Program-made: the position numbers and the translations under genes
The notes under the pieces: model-generated
Told to the model about the DNA's origin: nothing
Database searches by the model: none
Seen by the model: only the letters and a program-made list of their open reading frames with translations
In this document: positions 51,331 through 60,479 of the stretch, in pieces
How positions within the stretch are numbered: position 1 is the stretch's first letter
Layout: each line of letters opens with the position of its first letter
Source: PALSA-1004 sp963829085
GTDB lineage: Bacteria > Pseudomonadota > Gammaproteobacteria > Burkholderiales > SG8-41
Reading direction: 5' to 3'
NCBI GenBank assembly: GCA_963829085.1
Contig: CAWHHJ010000017.1
Coordinates: 248,001 to 312,000 of the forward strand
DNA length: 64,000 nt

Positions 51331-52429
51331 AGTGCTGCCTTCGAGCGGCTCATTACAAAACCTGCAGCGTTTAAATGACCCTCAGTTCCGGGTCGACGTC
51401 GGATTCGTCCAGGGCGGTGTGGCAGGAGGAAAGTCCTTCGATAACCTTGCATCGCTCGGCAGTCTCTTCTACGAACCACTGGCGATTTACTATCGCAGCA
51501 CGCGCCCACTCACGCGCTTGTCCGAGCTGTCGGGTAAGAAGCTCGCGATCGGTGCCGAGGGCAGCGGTACCCGCGCACTCTCGATTGCTTTGCTCAAGGC
51601 AAATGGCATAGAGGCGGGTGCTGCGACGACCTTCTCCGATTTGCAAGGCGAGGATGCGGCGCAAGCGTTGATCGACGAACGAATTGACGCCGCCTTCCTG
51701 ATGGGTGACTCGGCAACGCCGCCGGTGATGCGCAAGCTGCTGCTTACGCCCGGCGTGCGGCTCGCCGATTTCACTCAGGCGGACGCCTATGTGCGCCGCT
51801 TCCCCTACTTGAGCAAGTTCACGCTGCCGATGGGCGTGTTCGATCTCGCAACCAATACGCCGATGGAATCGATGACGATGATCGGTCCCACAGTAGAGCT
51901 GATCGCACGCGATACACTGCACCCGGCGCTTTCCGATATGCTCATCGAAGCGGCGCGTGAAGTCCATGGCGGCGCGAGTCTCTTTCGGCGCGCAGGCGAA
52001 TTTCCAGCGCCGCTCGAACACGAGTTTCGCATCAGCGACGACGCGACGCGCTATTACAAATCCGGCAAGGGATTTCTCTATCGGTCGCTGCCGTTCTGGC
52101 TCGCCAGCCTCGCAGACCGCATGCTCGTACTCATCGTGCCTGTGATTGTCCTGCTGATTCCGGGCCTGCGGATGGTGCCATGGCTCTACACATGGCGCAT
52201 TCGCTCGCGTCTGTTCCGGCGTTACGGCGAGCTGATGGCGCTCGAGCGCAGCGCGATGGACGCGACGCGGCCGCAGGAACGTCAGCAGCTGATACAGCGT
52301 CTCGACGACGTGGAGCGCGCCGTCAATAACACCAAAATGCCGCTTGCATTTGCCGACCAGGTTTACGTCCTGCGGGAACACATCCGGTTTGTGCGCGACA
52401 AGCTCGCGCAGGGCTCCGTTGCCGCATGA
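51320..52429 (+). CDS. TAXI-family TRAP receptor, main part of a frameshifted gene
   Basis: Ligand-binding body of the receptor: KLKVLPSSGSLQNLQRLNDP, VDVGFVQGGVAGGK, YRSTRPLTRLSELSGKKLAI and GAEGSGTRALSIALLKANGI are all TAXI signatures. A C-terminal transmembrane helix (MLVLIVPVIVLLIPGLRMVP) and helical tail follow, so this form is membrane-anchored at both ends. The coding frame starts at about 51296. No TRAP permease (DctQM) gene is adjacent. TAXI receptors bind compounds such as glutamate, but this ligand is unknown. Confidence 0.82.
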   Translation: MKLKVLPSSGSLQNLQRLNDPQFRVDVGFVQGGVAGGKSFDNLASLGSLFYEPLAIYYRSTRPLTRLSELSGKKLAIGAEGSGTRALSIALLKANGIEAGAATTFSDLQGEDAAQALIDERIDAAFLMGDSATPPVMRKLLLTPGVRLADFTQADAYVRRFPYLSKFTLPMGVFDLATNTPMESMTMIGPTVELIARDTLHPALSDMLIEAAREVHGGASLFRRAGEFPAPLEHEFRISDDATRYYKSGKGFLYRSLPFWLASLADRMLVLIVPVIVLLIPGLRMVPWLYTWRIRSRLFRRYGELMALERSAMDATRPQERQQLIQRLDDVERAVNNTKMPLAFADQVYVLREHIRFVRDKLAQGSVAA

Positions 52430-52434
52430 TGCCG

Positions 52435-52902
52435 TCACGCCATCGAAACAAGGACATCATTTAGCCGTCGCGGCGTAACCACGTCGAATGGCAACAGCGG
52501 GCGCCGGCGTGCTGACAGAATCAGCAGTTGGCGATCTTTGCTGACCAGGTAATCCGCTTCGCAATCACGCGCAAGCTCCAGGAATTTCTGGTCGTCGCTG
52601 TCGCGACATACCGGCAAAGTCCGGTTGATCACTGAAAGTGGCGCAGTAAGCTGGACCACGCGCCGGCATTCTGCGACACACTCCTCTTGCAGCTCGCGCG
52701 TCATGACCTCGCGCCGCAGGCGATAGCCAAGTACGCGCCTGAGCTCTTGCAGGCACGGTTCGTCCGCAAAGATTTGCGCTTGCGCGTGCTTAACCGCGTG
52801 TTTGATCGGAGCAATGCCGGCGTCGTCAAATACGATCCAGTCCAGCCATACGTTGGTATCGAGGACGAGGCGCAACGGCCGCGTGCGAGCAGGAGTGTGC
52901 AA
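52435..52902 (-). CDS. PIN-domain protein (COG1569-type putative toxin)
   Basis: A 155-residue protein with the PIN ribonuclease acidic set: VLDTNVWLDW at the start, the central glutamate in CLQELRRVLGYRL, and RDSDDQKFLELARDCEADYL. COG1569 proteins are annotated as toxin components, but no antitoxin is adjacent. It is convergent with the TAXI gene, its stop only six bases away, and follows the dioxygenase gene closely. Maybe a solitary ribonuclease. Confidence 0.85.
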   Translation of the reverse strand: MHTPARTRPLRLVLDTNVWLDWIVFDDAGIAPIKHAVKHAQAQIFADEPCLQELRRVLGYRLRREVMTRELQEECVAECRRVVQLTAPLSVINRTLPVCRDSDDQKFLELARDCEADYLVSKDRQLLILSARRRPLLPFDVVTPRRLNDVLVSMA

Positions 52903-52908
52903 CAGCGG

Positions 52909-53793
52909 TCAGGCAGTGGCGCGTGCCGGCCGCAGATCGGCGACGCCGTCGGCATCCGTAGCTGAGATCGTTGTGCGTACCATGTGGCGTGGCATGTCGT
53001 CCGGCCACGGATGACCGCGATGCAGAATCGCGCGGTTGTCCCACATCACCACATCGCCGGCTTGCCACCGATGCGTGTACGTCAGTTCCGGTCGCGTTGC
53101 GTCATCGATAAGCTCATCGATAAGCGCCGCGGCTTCGGCCTTGTCCATGCCGTCGATGCTGAAAGTATGCGAGGCCACGTACAACGACTCATGCCCGTTG
53201 ACTGGATTGCGCCAGTGCATGCGCCAGGCGACCGGCGGCATCGTAGAACGTTCACGCTCGGACGCAAGATGCGGCGCGATTTTGCCGCGTGAATGCGCAT
53301 AATCGTGCCACGCAACGGCGTTGGAAAGCCGGTCGCGCATCGCATCCCGCAACTCTCGCCAGGCGCGACGCATCGAGGCGAATTCCGTTTCGCCGCCGTG
53401 CGGCGGAATGACGCGTGCAGACAGCACCGAGGCGAGCGCCGGCGGAATCTTGAACGAACTGTCCGTGTGCCACAGCTGGTTCGCGCGGGCGCGCAGCGCT
53501 TCCTTGTGATCCGGGGGCACGAGCTTGCCGGTTGCGCGGTCGATGTTGGTCAAGATGCTGAACGGCGTGCCTTCGCCTAGCGATGCCGCCTTCGCAATCT
53601 CGAGCGGCCCGAAGCGTTGTGAGTAGGCGACCTGCAGTTCGTTGCTGACCGGCTGCTTGCGAAAGAGCAGCACGGAGTGCGCTTCGAACGCCGCGCGCAC
53701 GAACCGGTATGCCGTGTCATTCACGGCGACATCGGCAAGGCCTGCGCCGCGCACTTCGGCGGCGAAGCCGGGACCCAACGGTATCAAATCCAC
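52909..53793 (-). CDS. TauD/TfdA-family 2-oxoglutarate-dependent dioxygenase
   Basis: Second dioxygenase of this family in the window, 294 residues. Iron ligands: HTDSSFKIPPALASVLSARV (HxD) and WDNRAILHRGHPWPDDMPRH (distal histidine), with the 2-oxoglutarate arginine in HMVRTTIS. LLFRKQPVSNELQVAYSQRF is the standard N-terminal segment. Closest in look to TfdA-like enzymes. No receptor gene directly beside it; a Bug gene lies 570 bases beyond its start, on the other strand. Confidence 0.88.
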   Translation of the reverse strand: MDLIPLGPGFAAEVRGAGLADVAVNDTAYRFVRAAFEAHSVLLFRKQPVSNELQVAYSQRFGPLEIAKAASLGEGTPFSILTNIDRATGKLVPPDHKEALRARANQLWHTDSSFKIPPALASVLSARVIPPHGGETEFASMRRAWRELRDAMRDRLSNAVAWHDYAHSRGKIAPHLASERERSTMPPVAWRMHWRNPVNGHESLYVASHTFSIDGMDKAEAAALIDELIDDATRPELTYTHRWQAGDVVMWDNRAILHRGHPWPDDMPRHMVRTTISATDADGVADLRPARATA

Positions 53794-53945
53794 GACGGTT
53801 CACCTCGCTTCGGTTCACTACTTCGTGCATCAGTATATCGCCGGATGATGAGCCGCGATGCATCCCGGCCACCGCTGCAGTTTCGATTCTGCGGCCGGCA
53901 GAGTAAAGTGTAGCCAGTCGACGTACTACCGGGGGAGAAGCAGCA

Positions 53946-54338
53946 ATGCACGACTTTCGCTGGCCGGCGCTGATCACCCTGGCGGTGCAAGTGCTGCTGA
54001 TCGTTGTCGCCTGGCGGGTCGTTCAGGCACGGGTTAGGTACAAGATAATCGCACCCGCCATGACCGGGCATCCGGCTTTCGAACGCGCAGTACGCGTGCA
54101 GATGAATACGATCGAAAACGTGCTGATGTTCCTGCCGGCGTTGTGGCTGTTTGCCGCCTTCGTGAGCGGCATCTGGTCCGCATTACTGGGCGTCGTTTGG
54201 CTTGCCGCGCGCGCCTGGTATGTCCTCGCCTACCAGCGCGCGGCGAACAAGCGCGCACCGCCGTATGGCCTCTCCATGCTGGTGATCGCGATACTGACGC
54301 TCGGATCGGCGTGGGGCGTGCTGCACGGATTTATATGA
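53946..54338 (+). CDS. MAPEG-family membrane protein
   Basis: A 130-residue integral membrane protein with four helices (LITLAVQVLLIVVAWRVVQA, VLMFLPALWLFAAFVSGIWS and others). The family region with the conserved ERAVRVQMNTIEN lies between helices 1 and 2, and LAARAWYVLAYQ follows. MAPEG proteins include microsomal glutathione transferases. Probably a membrane glutathione transferase or peroxidase; function not proven. A Bug gene starts 25 bases later. Confidence 0.9.
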   Translation: MHDFRWPALITLAVQVLLIVVAWRVVQARVRYKIIAPAMTGHPAFERAVRVQMNTIENVLMFLPALWLFAAFVSGIWSALLGVVWLAARAWYVLAYQRAANKRAPPYGLSMLVIAILTLGSAWGVLHGFI

Positions 54339-54363
54339 GCAGCCGCGCACTGCAGGGCGGCGC

Positions 54364-55353
54364 ATGAGCAACAGCGAGGTCAGAAGTCGGTTCGCAAGCG
54401 CAATCATAGTAATCGCCGCCATGATCTTGCCAGCTTGCGCAGGCGCGCAATCGAAGTATCCGGTGCGCCCTGTACGGCTGATACTGCCATTTGCCGCGGG
54501 CAGCGCAGTCGACGTGCTGGCGCGGCTTTACGCACAACGTATGAGCGAGAACTGGAATCAGCAGGTGGTGATTGACAACCGGACCGGTGCCAACGGAATT
54601 ATCGGCATGGAGGCGATCGCACGCTCGACGCCCGACGGGTACACGATCGGCATGGCGAACATTGCGACGCTGGCGGTGAATCCGAGCATGTACGCGAAAT
54701 TGCCATATGACTCGGTGCGAGATTTCATCCCTGTCTCGCTGACGGCGACGATCGGCAACTGTCTTATGGTGCACCCCTCGTTGCCGGTCAAATCCGTCCC
54801 CGAGCTCGTCGATCTCGCGAAGAAGCGGCCGGGCCAGCTGAACTACGCATCGGGCGGCATCGGCAGCGCGCAGCACATCCCCATGGAACTGCTCGAAGCC
54901 ATGACCGGGATGAAGCTCGTTCACGTCGTATATAAAGGCATCACACCGGCGTTCAACGATGTGCTCGCCGGACAAGTGCCGATGGCGTTCACGGGACTTC
55001 CGCAGTCGCTGCCCTATCACCGCAACGGGCGCCTGCGCATTCTCGGCACTACGGGCACCAAACGCACCAGCGCAACATCGGATATTCCCACCATCGCTGA
55101 GCAGAACCTGCCGGGTTACGAAGCTGATTCGTGGACGGGCGTTCTCGTGCCGCGCGGCACGCCCGCAGACATCGTTGAACAAATCCATGCCGAAGTGGTG
55201 CGTGTGAGCCACGTACCCGACACACGCGAGCGCTTGCTTGCGGCGGGTTTTGAAGTCGTCGGCAGTTCGCCCGCGGCATTCGCAGCACTGATCAAGAACG
55301 ACATCTCGCGGCTTGGAAAAGTGATCCGCGACGCGGGCATTCGGGCCGATTAG
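54364..55353 (+). CDS. Bug/TctC-family periplasmic receptor (3 of 5)
   Basis: A 329-residue receptor. Signal peptide with core SAIIVIAAMILPACAGA, then YPVRPVRLILPFAAGSAVDV, VVIDNRTGANGIIGME, GGIGSAQHIPMELLEAMTGM and VVYKGITPAFNDVLAG. Located 25 bases after the MAPEG gene, with no permease gene. It is distinct from the other four in sequence, so the ligand probably differs. Confidence 0.92.
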   Translation: MSNSEVRSRFASAIIVIAAMILPACAGAQSKYPVRPVRLILPFAAGSAVDVLARLYAQRMSENWNQQVVIDNRTGANGIIGMEAIARSTPDGYTIGMANIATLAVNPSMYAKLPYDSVRDFIPVSLTATIGNCLMVHPSLPVKSVPELVDLAKKRPGQLNYASGGIGSAQHIPMELLEAMTGMKLVHVVYKGITPAFNDVLAGQVPMAFTGLPQSLPYHRNGRLRILGTTGTKRTSATSDIPTIAEQNLPGYEADSWTGVLVPRGTPADIVEQIHAEVVRVSHVPDTRERLLAAGFEVVGSSPAAFAALIKNDISRLGKVIRDAGIRAD

Positions 55354-55427
55354 CGGTTAACGCTATCGCGCTGCTTTTTTTGCCCACCGAGCGCGCACGA
55401 GCCGCGCCCTCGATTACATTCAGTCGG

Positions 55428-56132
55428 TTACTTCACGGGCAAAAACACCGCCGTCGCCAGTGTCTGAATAACTTTGACGATGGTACGATTATCCTTGTCG
55501 GCCATGATTTTCGCGAGCACATCCAGTCCGCCGATCATTTTTCCGAATTCCCGTTCAAAGCTCAGGTTATGGACCGGTCCTGCGCCTTCATTGGACAGAA
55601 GAAAATAGTCGCCTTGAATCGAGCGCGTGTTCGAAAGCTTCCAGACCGCGATCTCGACATTTCGCGCGGCGTTGTATAAAGCCTGCGCGTTGAGATCGTC
55701 GAGCACGAAGAATTCCGTCTTATCATTGAACGCGATCTGCACCATGCTGCCGAGACCCGCGGCGAAGGCAAGCACTCGATCGCCCCGGTAATCGTCGCGA
55801 AACGCGAGCTGAATGGCGTCCGCCCCACGCTTACCCTGCAGCTCGGGAAATTTCCATGCATGCTCGCCTTGAAAAATACGGGCAACGCCGGAAGCGACCG
55901 ACGTATGTCCGCTCTTGCGGAGCTCCTGCGGATTGCGCCGGTAGAGTTTTTCCGTGAGTATCTTCAGGTTGGAAAAAATCTCGCGTTGATGCGTCTCGGC
56001 GACGCGATCAACATCGGTCTTCGCGATTTGCGATGGCTGGAAGCCGCCGGCCGGCTTCTGCGGCGCCGTGCCTGTGCCTCCACACGCACTCAGCATGGTT
56101 GCACATAGCAAGAGAGAGAAACGTAACGCCAT
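55428..56132 (-). CDS. Hypothetical lipoprotein
   Basis: A 234-residue protein with a lipoprotein signal (FSLLLCATMLSACGG; lipid attached at Cys17 of LSAC). The body is mixed alpha/beta: IFSNLKILTEKLYRRNPQEL, AGLGSMVQIAFNDKTEFFVL, then LDVLAKIMADKD near the end. Outer-membrane or periplasmic side. I recall similar proteobacterial lipoproteins without an assigned function. It is convergent with the Bug gene at 54364. Confidence 0.65.
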   Translation of the reverse strand: MALRFSLLLCATMLSACGGTGTAPQKPAGGFQPSQIAKTDVDRVAETHQREIFSNLKILTEKLYRRNPQELRKSGHTSVASGVARIFQGEHAWKFPELQGKRGADAIQLAFRDDYRGDRVLAFAAGLGSMVQIAFNDKTEFFVLDDLNAQALYNAARNVEIAVWKLSNTRSIQGDYFLLSNEGAGPVHNLSFEREFGKMIGGLDVLAKIMADKDNRTIVKVIQTLATAVFLPVK

Positions 56133-56335
56133 CGAGCGAATGATAACTCGAAGGTGGACGGTGATATGCGCACAGCGGCCGGCTCTTTACGGAAAAGATG
56201 AGGCGGTTGTTCCATCCTCGACAGCGGGCCGGCCGCCCGGCTTATTCGAAGCTATGCCGGCGCGAATGGTTGGCACATAATTGAACGACAGCGCGTCATA
56301 CGTGTAACTAAGCAATCGTCCGGAGGAGACCGTTC

Positions 56336-57346
56336 ATGCACTGTAAAACCATAGGGGCGCTCGCCGTGCTTGCGCTGGCGCTGATCGCGGGCGTCACGCC
56401 GGCGCACGCCGAGATCAGCGAATTAAAGGTCGCCCGCCAGTTTGGCATCTCGTTTCTTCCGCTCATGGTCATGCAGGAGAAGAAACTGTTTGAGAAACAT
56501 GCCAAGGCCGCAGGGCTGGACAGCACGGCGACGTATATGCAGATTTCGGGTGGCACGAGCGTCAACGATGCGCTACTGGCGGGCAGCATCCAGATCGCTT
56601 CCGGCGGCGTGCCGCCTTTCGCAGTGTTCTGGGCGCGCACACGCGGTACCGCCAATGAAGTAAAGGCGATCAGTGCCAAGAACTGCGCACCGATCATGCT
56701 ACTGACCCGCGAAGCACGCATCAAGTCCATTCGCGACTTCACCGATAAGGACAAGATTGCAATGCCCGCCACCAAAGTGTCCGGTCAGGCGATCATTCTG
56801 CAGATGGCGACGCAGAAGGAATTCGGTCCTGGCACCGAATTCAAATACGATAACCTGCAGGTTGCCATGCCCACGCCGGACGCGACAGCCGCGCTACTGT
56901 CGGGCGCCGCAGAGATCAACAATCATTTTTCCGAACCACCGTTCCAGTATCAGGAGCTGAAAAAAGCGGGTGTGCGCCGCATCCTCAAGTCATACGATGT
57001 GCTCGGCGGCAAAACCACCTATAACCTGGTGTGGACGACCGCCAGGTTCCACGCCGAGAACCCGAAGACGTATCAGGCGTTTCTCGCGGGCTTTAGCGAA
57101 GCGATTCAAGAGATAAACAAGGATCGTCGGGCGGCCGCCGAGATTTATGTGCGCGTTACCAAGGAAAAGATCACCGTGGATGAGGTGCTCGAGCTGATCA
57201 GCGATCCGGAAATCGAGTACACGATGACGCCGCAGAACATGATGAAGATCGTCGGCTTTATGGCGGAAGTCGGTCACATCAAAGTCAAGCCGCAATCGTG
57301 GAAGGATATGTTCTTTCCGGAGATCCATAACCTGTCCGGCAGTTAA
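56336..57346 (+). CDS. NitT/TauT-type ABC transporter substrate-binding protein, orphan
   Basis: A 336-residue periplasmic receptor of the SsuA/THI5-like group. Signal peptide LAVLALALIAGVTPAHA is followed by LKVARQFGISFLPLMVMQEK, GGTSVNDALLAGSIQIASGG, AMPTPDATAALLSGAAEINN and YQAFLAGFSEAIQEINKD, which match nitrate/sulfonate/taurine/thiamine-precursor receptors. No permease or ATPase gene accompanies it. The ATG follows CCGGAGGAGACC. Its ligand is uncertain. Confidence 0.9.
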   Translation: MHCKTIGALAVLALALIAGVTPAHAEISELKVARQFGISFLPLMVMQEKKLFEKHAKAAGLDSTATYMQISGGTSVNDALLAGSIQIASGGVPPFAVFWARTRGTANEVKAISAKNCAPIMLLTREARIKSIRDFTDKDKIAMPATKVSGQAIILQMATQKEFGPGTEFKYDNLQVAMPTPDATAALLSGAAEINNHFSEPPFQYQELKKAGVRRILKSYDVLGGKTTYNLVWTTARFHAENPKTYQAFLAGFSEAIQEINKDRRAAAEIYVRVTKEKITVDEVLELISDPEIEYTMTPQNMMKIVGFMAEVGHIKVKPQSWKDMFFPEIHNLSGS

Positions 57347-57449
57347 TCGGCGCTTGGATCGCTCGAGTGGTGCGCGGGTGTATTGCGCGGCGGCGAATGC
57401 CGAACCGGCGTTATCTCCGCTAAAATGCGCGCTTTTCGAAGCATAGACC

Positions 57450-59375
57450 GTGATTCAGTTTCGCAACCTCGCGCTCGCGCGCGGCGCCCGGCGCCTGATC
57501 GAAAACGCGACGCTGCAGATTCATCCGGGCTGGCGCGTCGGTCTGGTCGGCGCCAACGGCAGCGGTAAGTCCAGCCTGTTTGCGCTGCTGCGGGGCGAAC
57601 TTCACGCCGATCGCGGCGATTGTGAAATTCCCGCGCGTTGGCTGATTGCCTCCGTAGCGCAAGACACGCCGGCCCTGGCGACCCCCGCTATTGAGTACGT
57701 GCTCGATGGCGATGCCGAGCTGCGCGCGATCGAGCACGAGCTTGTGGAGCTCGAGGGTGCCGAGGAAGCAACGCCCGACCATGTCAGCGATGGCCATCGG
57801 CTGGGTGAATTGCACGCTCGCTACGCGGAGATCGACGGTTACAGCGCTAAGGCGCGCGCCGCGTCGCTGCTCGCAGGTTTGGGTTTTGCGGATGCGGAAT
57901 TCACCCGGCCGGTTTCATCTTTTTCCGGCGGCTGGCGCATGCGGCTTAATCTCGCACAGGCGCTTATCAGCCGTTCGGATCTCCTGCTACTCGATGAGCC
58001 GACCAATCACCTGGATCTGGAAGCCGTCGTCTGGCTGGAGAAATGGCTGGCGAGTTATCGCGGCACGCTGATACTCGTGTCGCATGACCGGGATTTCCTT
58101 GATGCGTGCGTCACGCATATCGCGAATCTGTATGCGCAAGAGCTTACGCTCACGACGGGAAATTATTCGGGGTTCGAGGAGCAGCGTGCAACGCGGCTCG
58201 CTATGCAGGCGGCGATGTATGCGAAACAGCAGCGTGAAATCGCCCACCTCGAGCGCTACGTCGAGCGCTTTCGCGCCAAAGCGACCAAGGCGCGTCAGGC
58301 GCAAAGTCGTCTCAAGGCGCTCGACCGCATGGAGCGCATCAGCGCGGCGCATGTAGATACGCCGTTCGATTTCGAATTCCGTGAGCCCGTGCGCTCGCCT
58401 GACCCTTTGCTGGTGCTTGACCATCTGTCCGCCGGTTATGAAGAGGGCACGGTGCTCGATACGATCGAGCTCACGCTGCGTCCCGGTGCGCGCATCGGTT
58501 TGCTCGGGCCGAACGGCGCCGGCAAGTCGACGCTTATCAAGGTGCTGGCGGATGAACTTGCGCCGCACGCGGGTTTGCGCACCGAAGGCAAAGGACTCTC
58601 CATTGGCTATTTCGCGCAGCACCAGCTCGAGCAGTTGCGCTCCGACGAGTCGCCGCTGTGGCATCTGGCGCGTCAGGAGCCGCGTACGAAAGAACAATTG
58701 CTGCGCGATTATCTCGGCGGATTCGACTTCCGGGGCCAAATGGCGGACACCAAGGTCGAGCCATTCTCCGGCGGCGAGAAATCACGGCTTGCATTGGCGC
58801 TGCTCGTGCGCTTGCGTCCGAATCTTCTCCTGCTGGATGAGCCGACGAACCATTTGGACCTGGAAATGAGGCATGCACTCACCCGCGCGCTTGCGCAGTA
58901 CGCAGGCAGTCTCGTGCTCGTCTCGCACGATCGGGCGCTGCTGCGGACGGTTTGCGATGAATTCCTGATTGTCGCCGACGGTGGCGTCGTGCCCTTCGAT
59001 GGCGATCTGGACGACTATATGGCCTGGCTCAATGCACGACGCAGCGCGCAGGCTGCAGCAAACGCTGCGGCAACGCCTGCGAACGCTTCTCTGGCGCCGG
59101 TTCCCTCAGTAAAGGCGCCTACGCGCGAGCAAAAGCTTACCCGACGCCGTCCACTCGTTAGAGAAAGCGAGCAGCTCGAGCGCAAGATAGCGCGCTGGCA
59201 GGAGGAGACCCGTGCGCTCGACGCCGAGCTCGCGGAACCTGCGCGCAATGCGTCCACCAATCAGCGTTACGCTGAGCAGGCGAAGCGCCAGGCGGAGGTT
59301 GCGCGTCTGATCGAAGAAGCGGAGCATCGTTGGCTCCAGGTGCACACCGAGATCGAGGAAATCGGCGACGTCTAG
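57450..59375 (+). CDS. yheS: ABC-F family ATPase, YheS-like
   Basis: A 641-residue soluble protein with two ATP-binding cassettes. Walker A is GANGSGKS and GPNGAGKST; signatures SSFSGGWRMRLNLAQA and PFSGGEKSRLAL; Walker B LLLLDEPTNHLDLEAV and LLLLDEPTNHLDLEMR. The interdomain linker is of the ribosome-binding type (ERYVERFRAKATKARQAQSR). It tracks E. coli YheS along its length, including the coiled C-terminal tail (SEQLERKIARWQEETRALDA). ABC-F proteins act on the ribosome to influence translation or resist antibiotics. GTG start. Confidence 0.93.
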   Translation: MIQFRNLALARGARRLIENATLQIHPGWRVGLVGANGSGKSSLFALLRGELHADRGDCEIPARWLIASVAQDTPALATPAIEYVLDGDAELRAIEHELVELEGAEEATPDHVSDGHRLGELHARYAEIDGYSAKARAASLLAGLGFADAEFTRPVSSFSGGWRMRLNLAQALISRSDLLLLDEPTNHLDLEAVVWLEKWLASYRGTLILVSHDRDFLDACVTHIANLYAQELTLTTGNYSGFEEQRATRLAMQAAMYAKQQREIAHLERYVERFRAKATKARQAQSRLKALDRMERISAAHVDTPFDFEFREPVRSPDPLLVLDHLSAGYEEGTVLDTIELTLRPGARIGLLGPNGAGKSTLIKVLADELAPHAGLRTEGKGLSIGYFAQHQLEQLRSDESPLWHLARQEPRTKEQLLRDYLGGFDFRGQMADTKVEPFSGGEKSRLALALLVRLRPNLLLLDEPTNHLDLEMRHALTRALAQYAGSLVLVSHDRALLRTVCDEFLIVADGGVVPFDGDLDDYMAWLNARRSAQAAANAAATPANASLAPVPSVKAPTREQKLTRRRPLVRESEQLERKIARWQEETRALDAELAEPARNASTNQRYAEQAKRQAEVARLIEEAEHRWLQVHTEIEEIGDV

Positions 59376-59427
59376 CAGCGGCTGCTTTCGCGAGCGTTGT
59401 CTTAGCGCTGACCACAGAGGAGCACCC

Positions 59428-60414
59428 GTGTCTTGCAGCTTTAAAGATTACGCGACTGCAGCGCTGATATCTGCCGCAGCTTTTGGAAGTTCGGTCCATG
59501 CCGCCGCAACGGACGATGCCAAAAACTATCCGACCAAGCCGGTCCGCTTCATTGTGCCGTTCGTTGCTGGCGCAGGCACCGACACGACGGGCCGTGTGAT
59601 CGCGGCGAAGTTATCAGAATTGTGGGGGCAGCAAGTCGTAGTCGATAATCGCACCGGCGCGACCGGTACCATCGGCGTCGATATCACCGCCCATACCAAC
59701 GACGGCTACACGATCTGCCTTATTTCGGCATCGCATGCCGTAAATGCCGCAGTTAGTAAGAGCCTGCCGTACGATTTGACGAAAGACTTGCGGGGTATCA
59801 CCCAGGCGACATCCTTGTTTTATGCGGTCTACGTTAATCCGTCGCTCCCCGCGAACAACGTCAGGGAACTTATCAGTTATGCGAAGGCGAATGCCGGCAA
59901 GCTGAACTTCGGCTCGTCGGGCACCGGCGGCCTCCAGCATTTTGCCGGCGAGATGTTCAATCATCTCGCGGGTACGCGGATGGTGCATATACCGTACAAA
60001 GGCGCCGGTGCCGCAATACTTGCCAATCTGTCCGGCGAGATCCAGGTCGGCTTCTCGACCCTGCTGGGCGTCAAGCCATATCTCGCCAATGGCCGGCTGC
60101 GCGGACTCGCAATCACGGCGGCTAAACGCTCGCCGTCGGCGCCCGAACTGCCGACGGTCGCTGAAACGCTGCCCGGATATGAAGTCGATCAGTGGTATGG
60201 GGTGATTACGAGCGCTCAGGTGTCGCCGGCCATCGTAAGAAAAGTGCACGCGGGCATCGTGCAGGCGCTGAAATCGCCGGAGGTCATTCAGCGTCTTGGC
60301 AGCGACGGGTCGACACCGGTCGGCTCGACGCCGGAGCAGTTCAGTGCGCATATCAGGGCGGAAATCGAAAAATGGCGCAAGCTTGCCGCCGCGGCGAACC
60401 TCAAGCTCGAATAG
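59428..60414 (+). CDS. Bug/TctC-family periplasmic receptor (4 of 5)
   Basis: A 328-residue receptor with a GTG start 10 bases after AGAGGAG. Signal peptide region TAALISAAAFGSSVHAAA, then YPTKPVRFIVPFVAGAGTDT, VVVDNRTGATGTIGVDI and IPYKGAGAAILANLSGEI. It follows the ABC-F gene by 52 bases but is functionally unrelated. The toxin-antitoxin operon starts 66 bases after its stop. Confidence 0.92.
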   Translation: MSCSFKDYATAALISAAAFGSSVHAAATDDAKNYPTKPVRFIVPFVAGAGTDTTGRVIAAKLSELWGQQVVVDNRTGATGTIGVDITAHTNDGYTICLISASHAVNAAVSKSLPYDLTKDLRGITQATSLFYAVYVNPSLPANNVRELISYAKANAGKLNFGSSGTGGLQHFAGEMFNHLAGTRMVHIPYKGAGAAILANLSGEIQVGFSTLLGVKPYLANGRLRGLAITAAKRSPSAPELPTVAETLPGYEVDQWYGVITSAQVSPAIVRKVHAGIVQALKSPEVIQRLGSDGSTPVGSTPEQFSAHIRAEIEKWRKLAAAANLKLE

Positions 60415-60441
60415 CATCAAAGCGCGCATATTGCATTTGCA

Positions 60442-60472
60442 TATAATACGCGCTATCCTTTCATATGAAAGG
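60442..60472 (+). promoter_or_regulatory. Promoter and palindromic operator of the RES/Xre operon
   Basis: A perfect -10 TATAAT at 60442-60447 is followed by the 16-bp perfect palindrome CCTTTCATATGAAAGG at 60457-60472. The palindrome contains the AAAGGA ribosome-binding site (60468-60473) of the antitoxin ATG at 60480. A wider imperfect repeat of GCGCGCATAT type brackets the -10. Self-repression by the Xre antitoxin is the obvious reading. Confidence 0.6.
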
Positions 60473-60479
60473 ACCGTTC

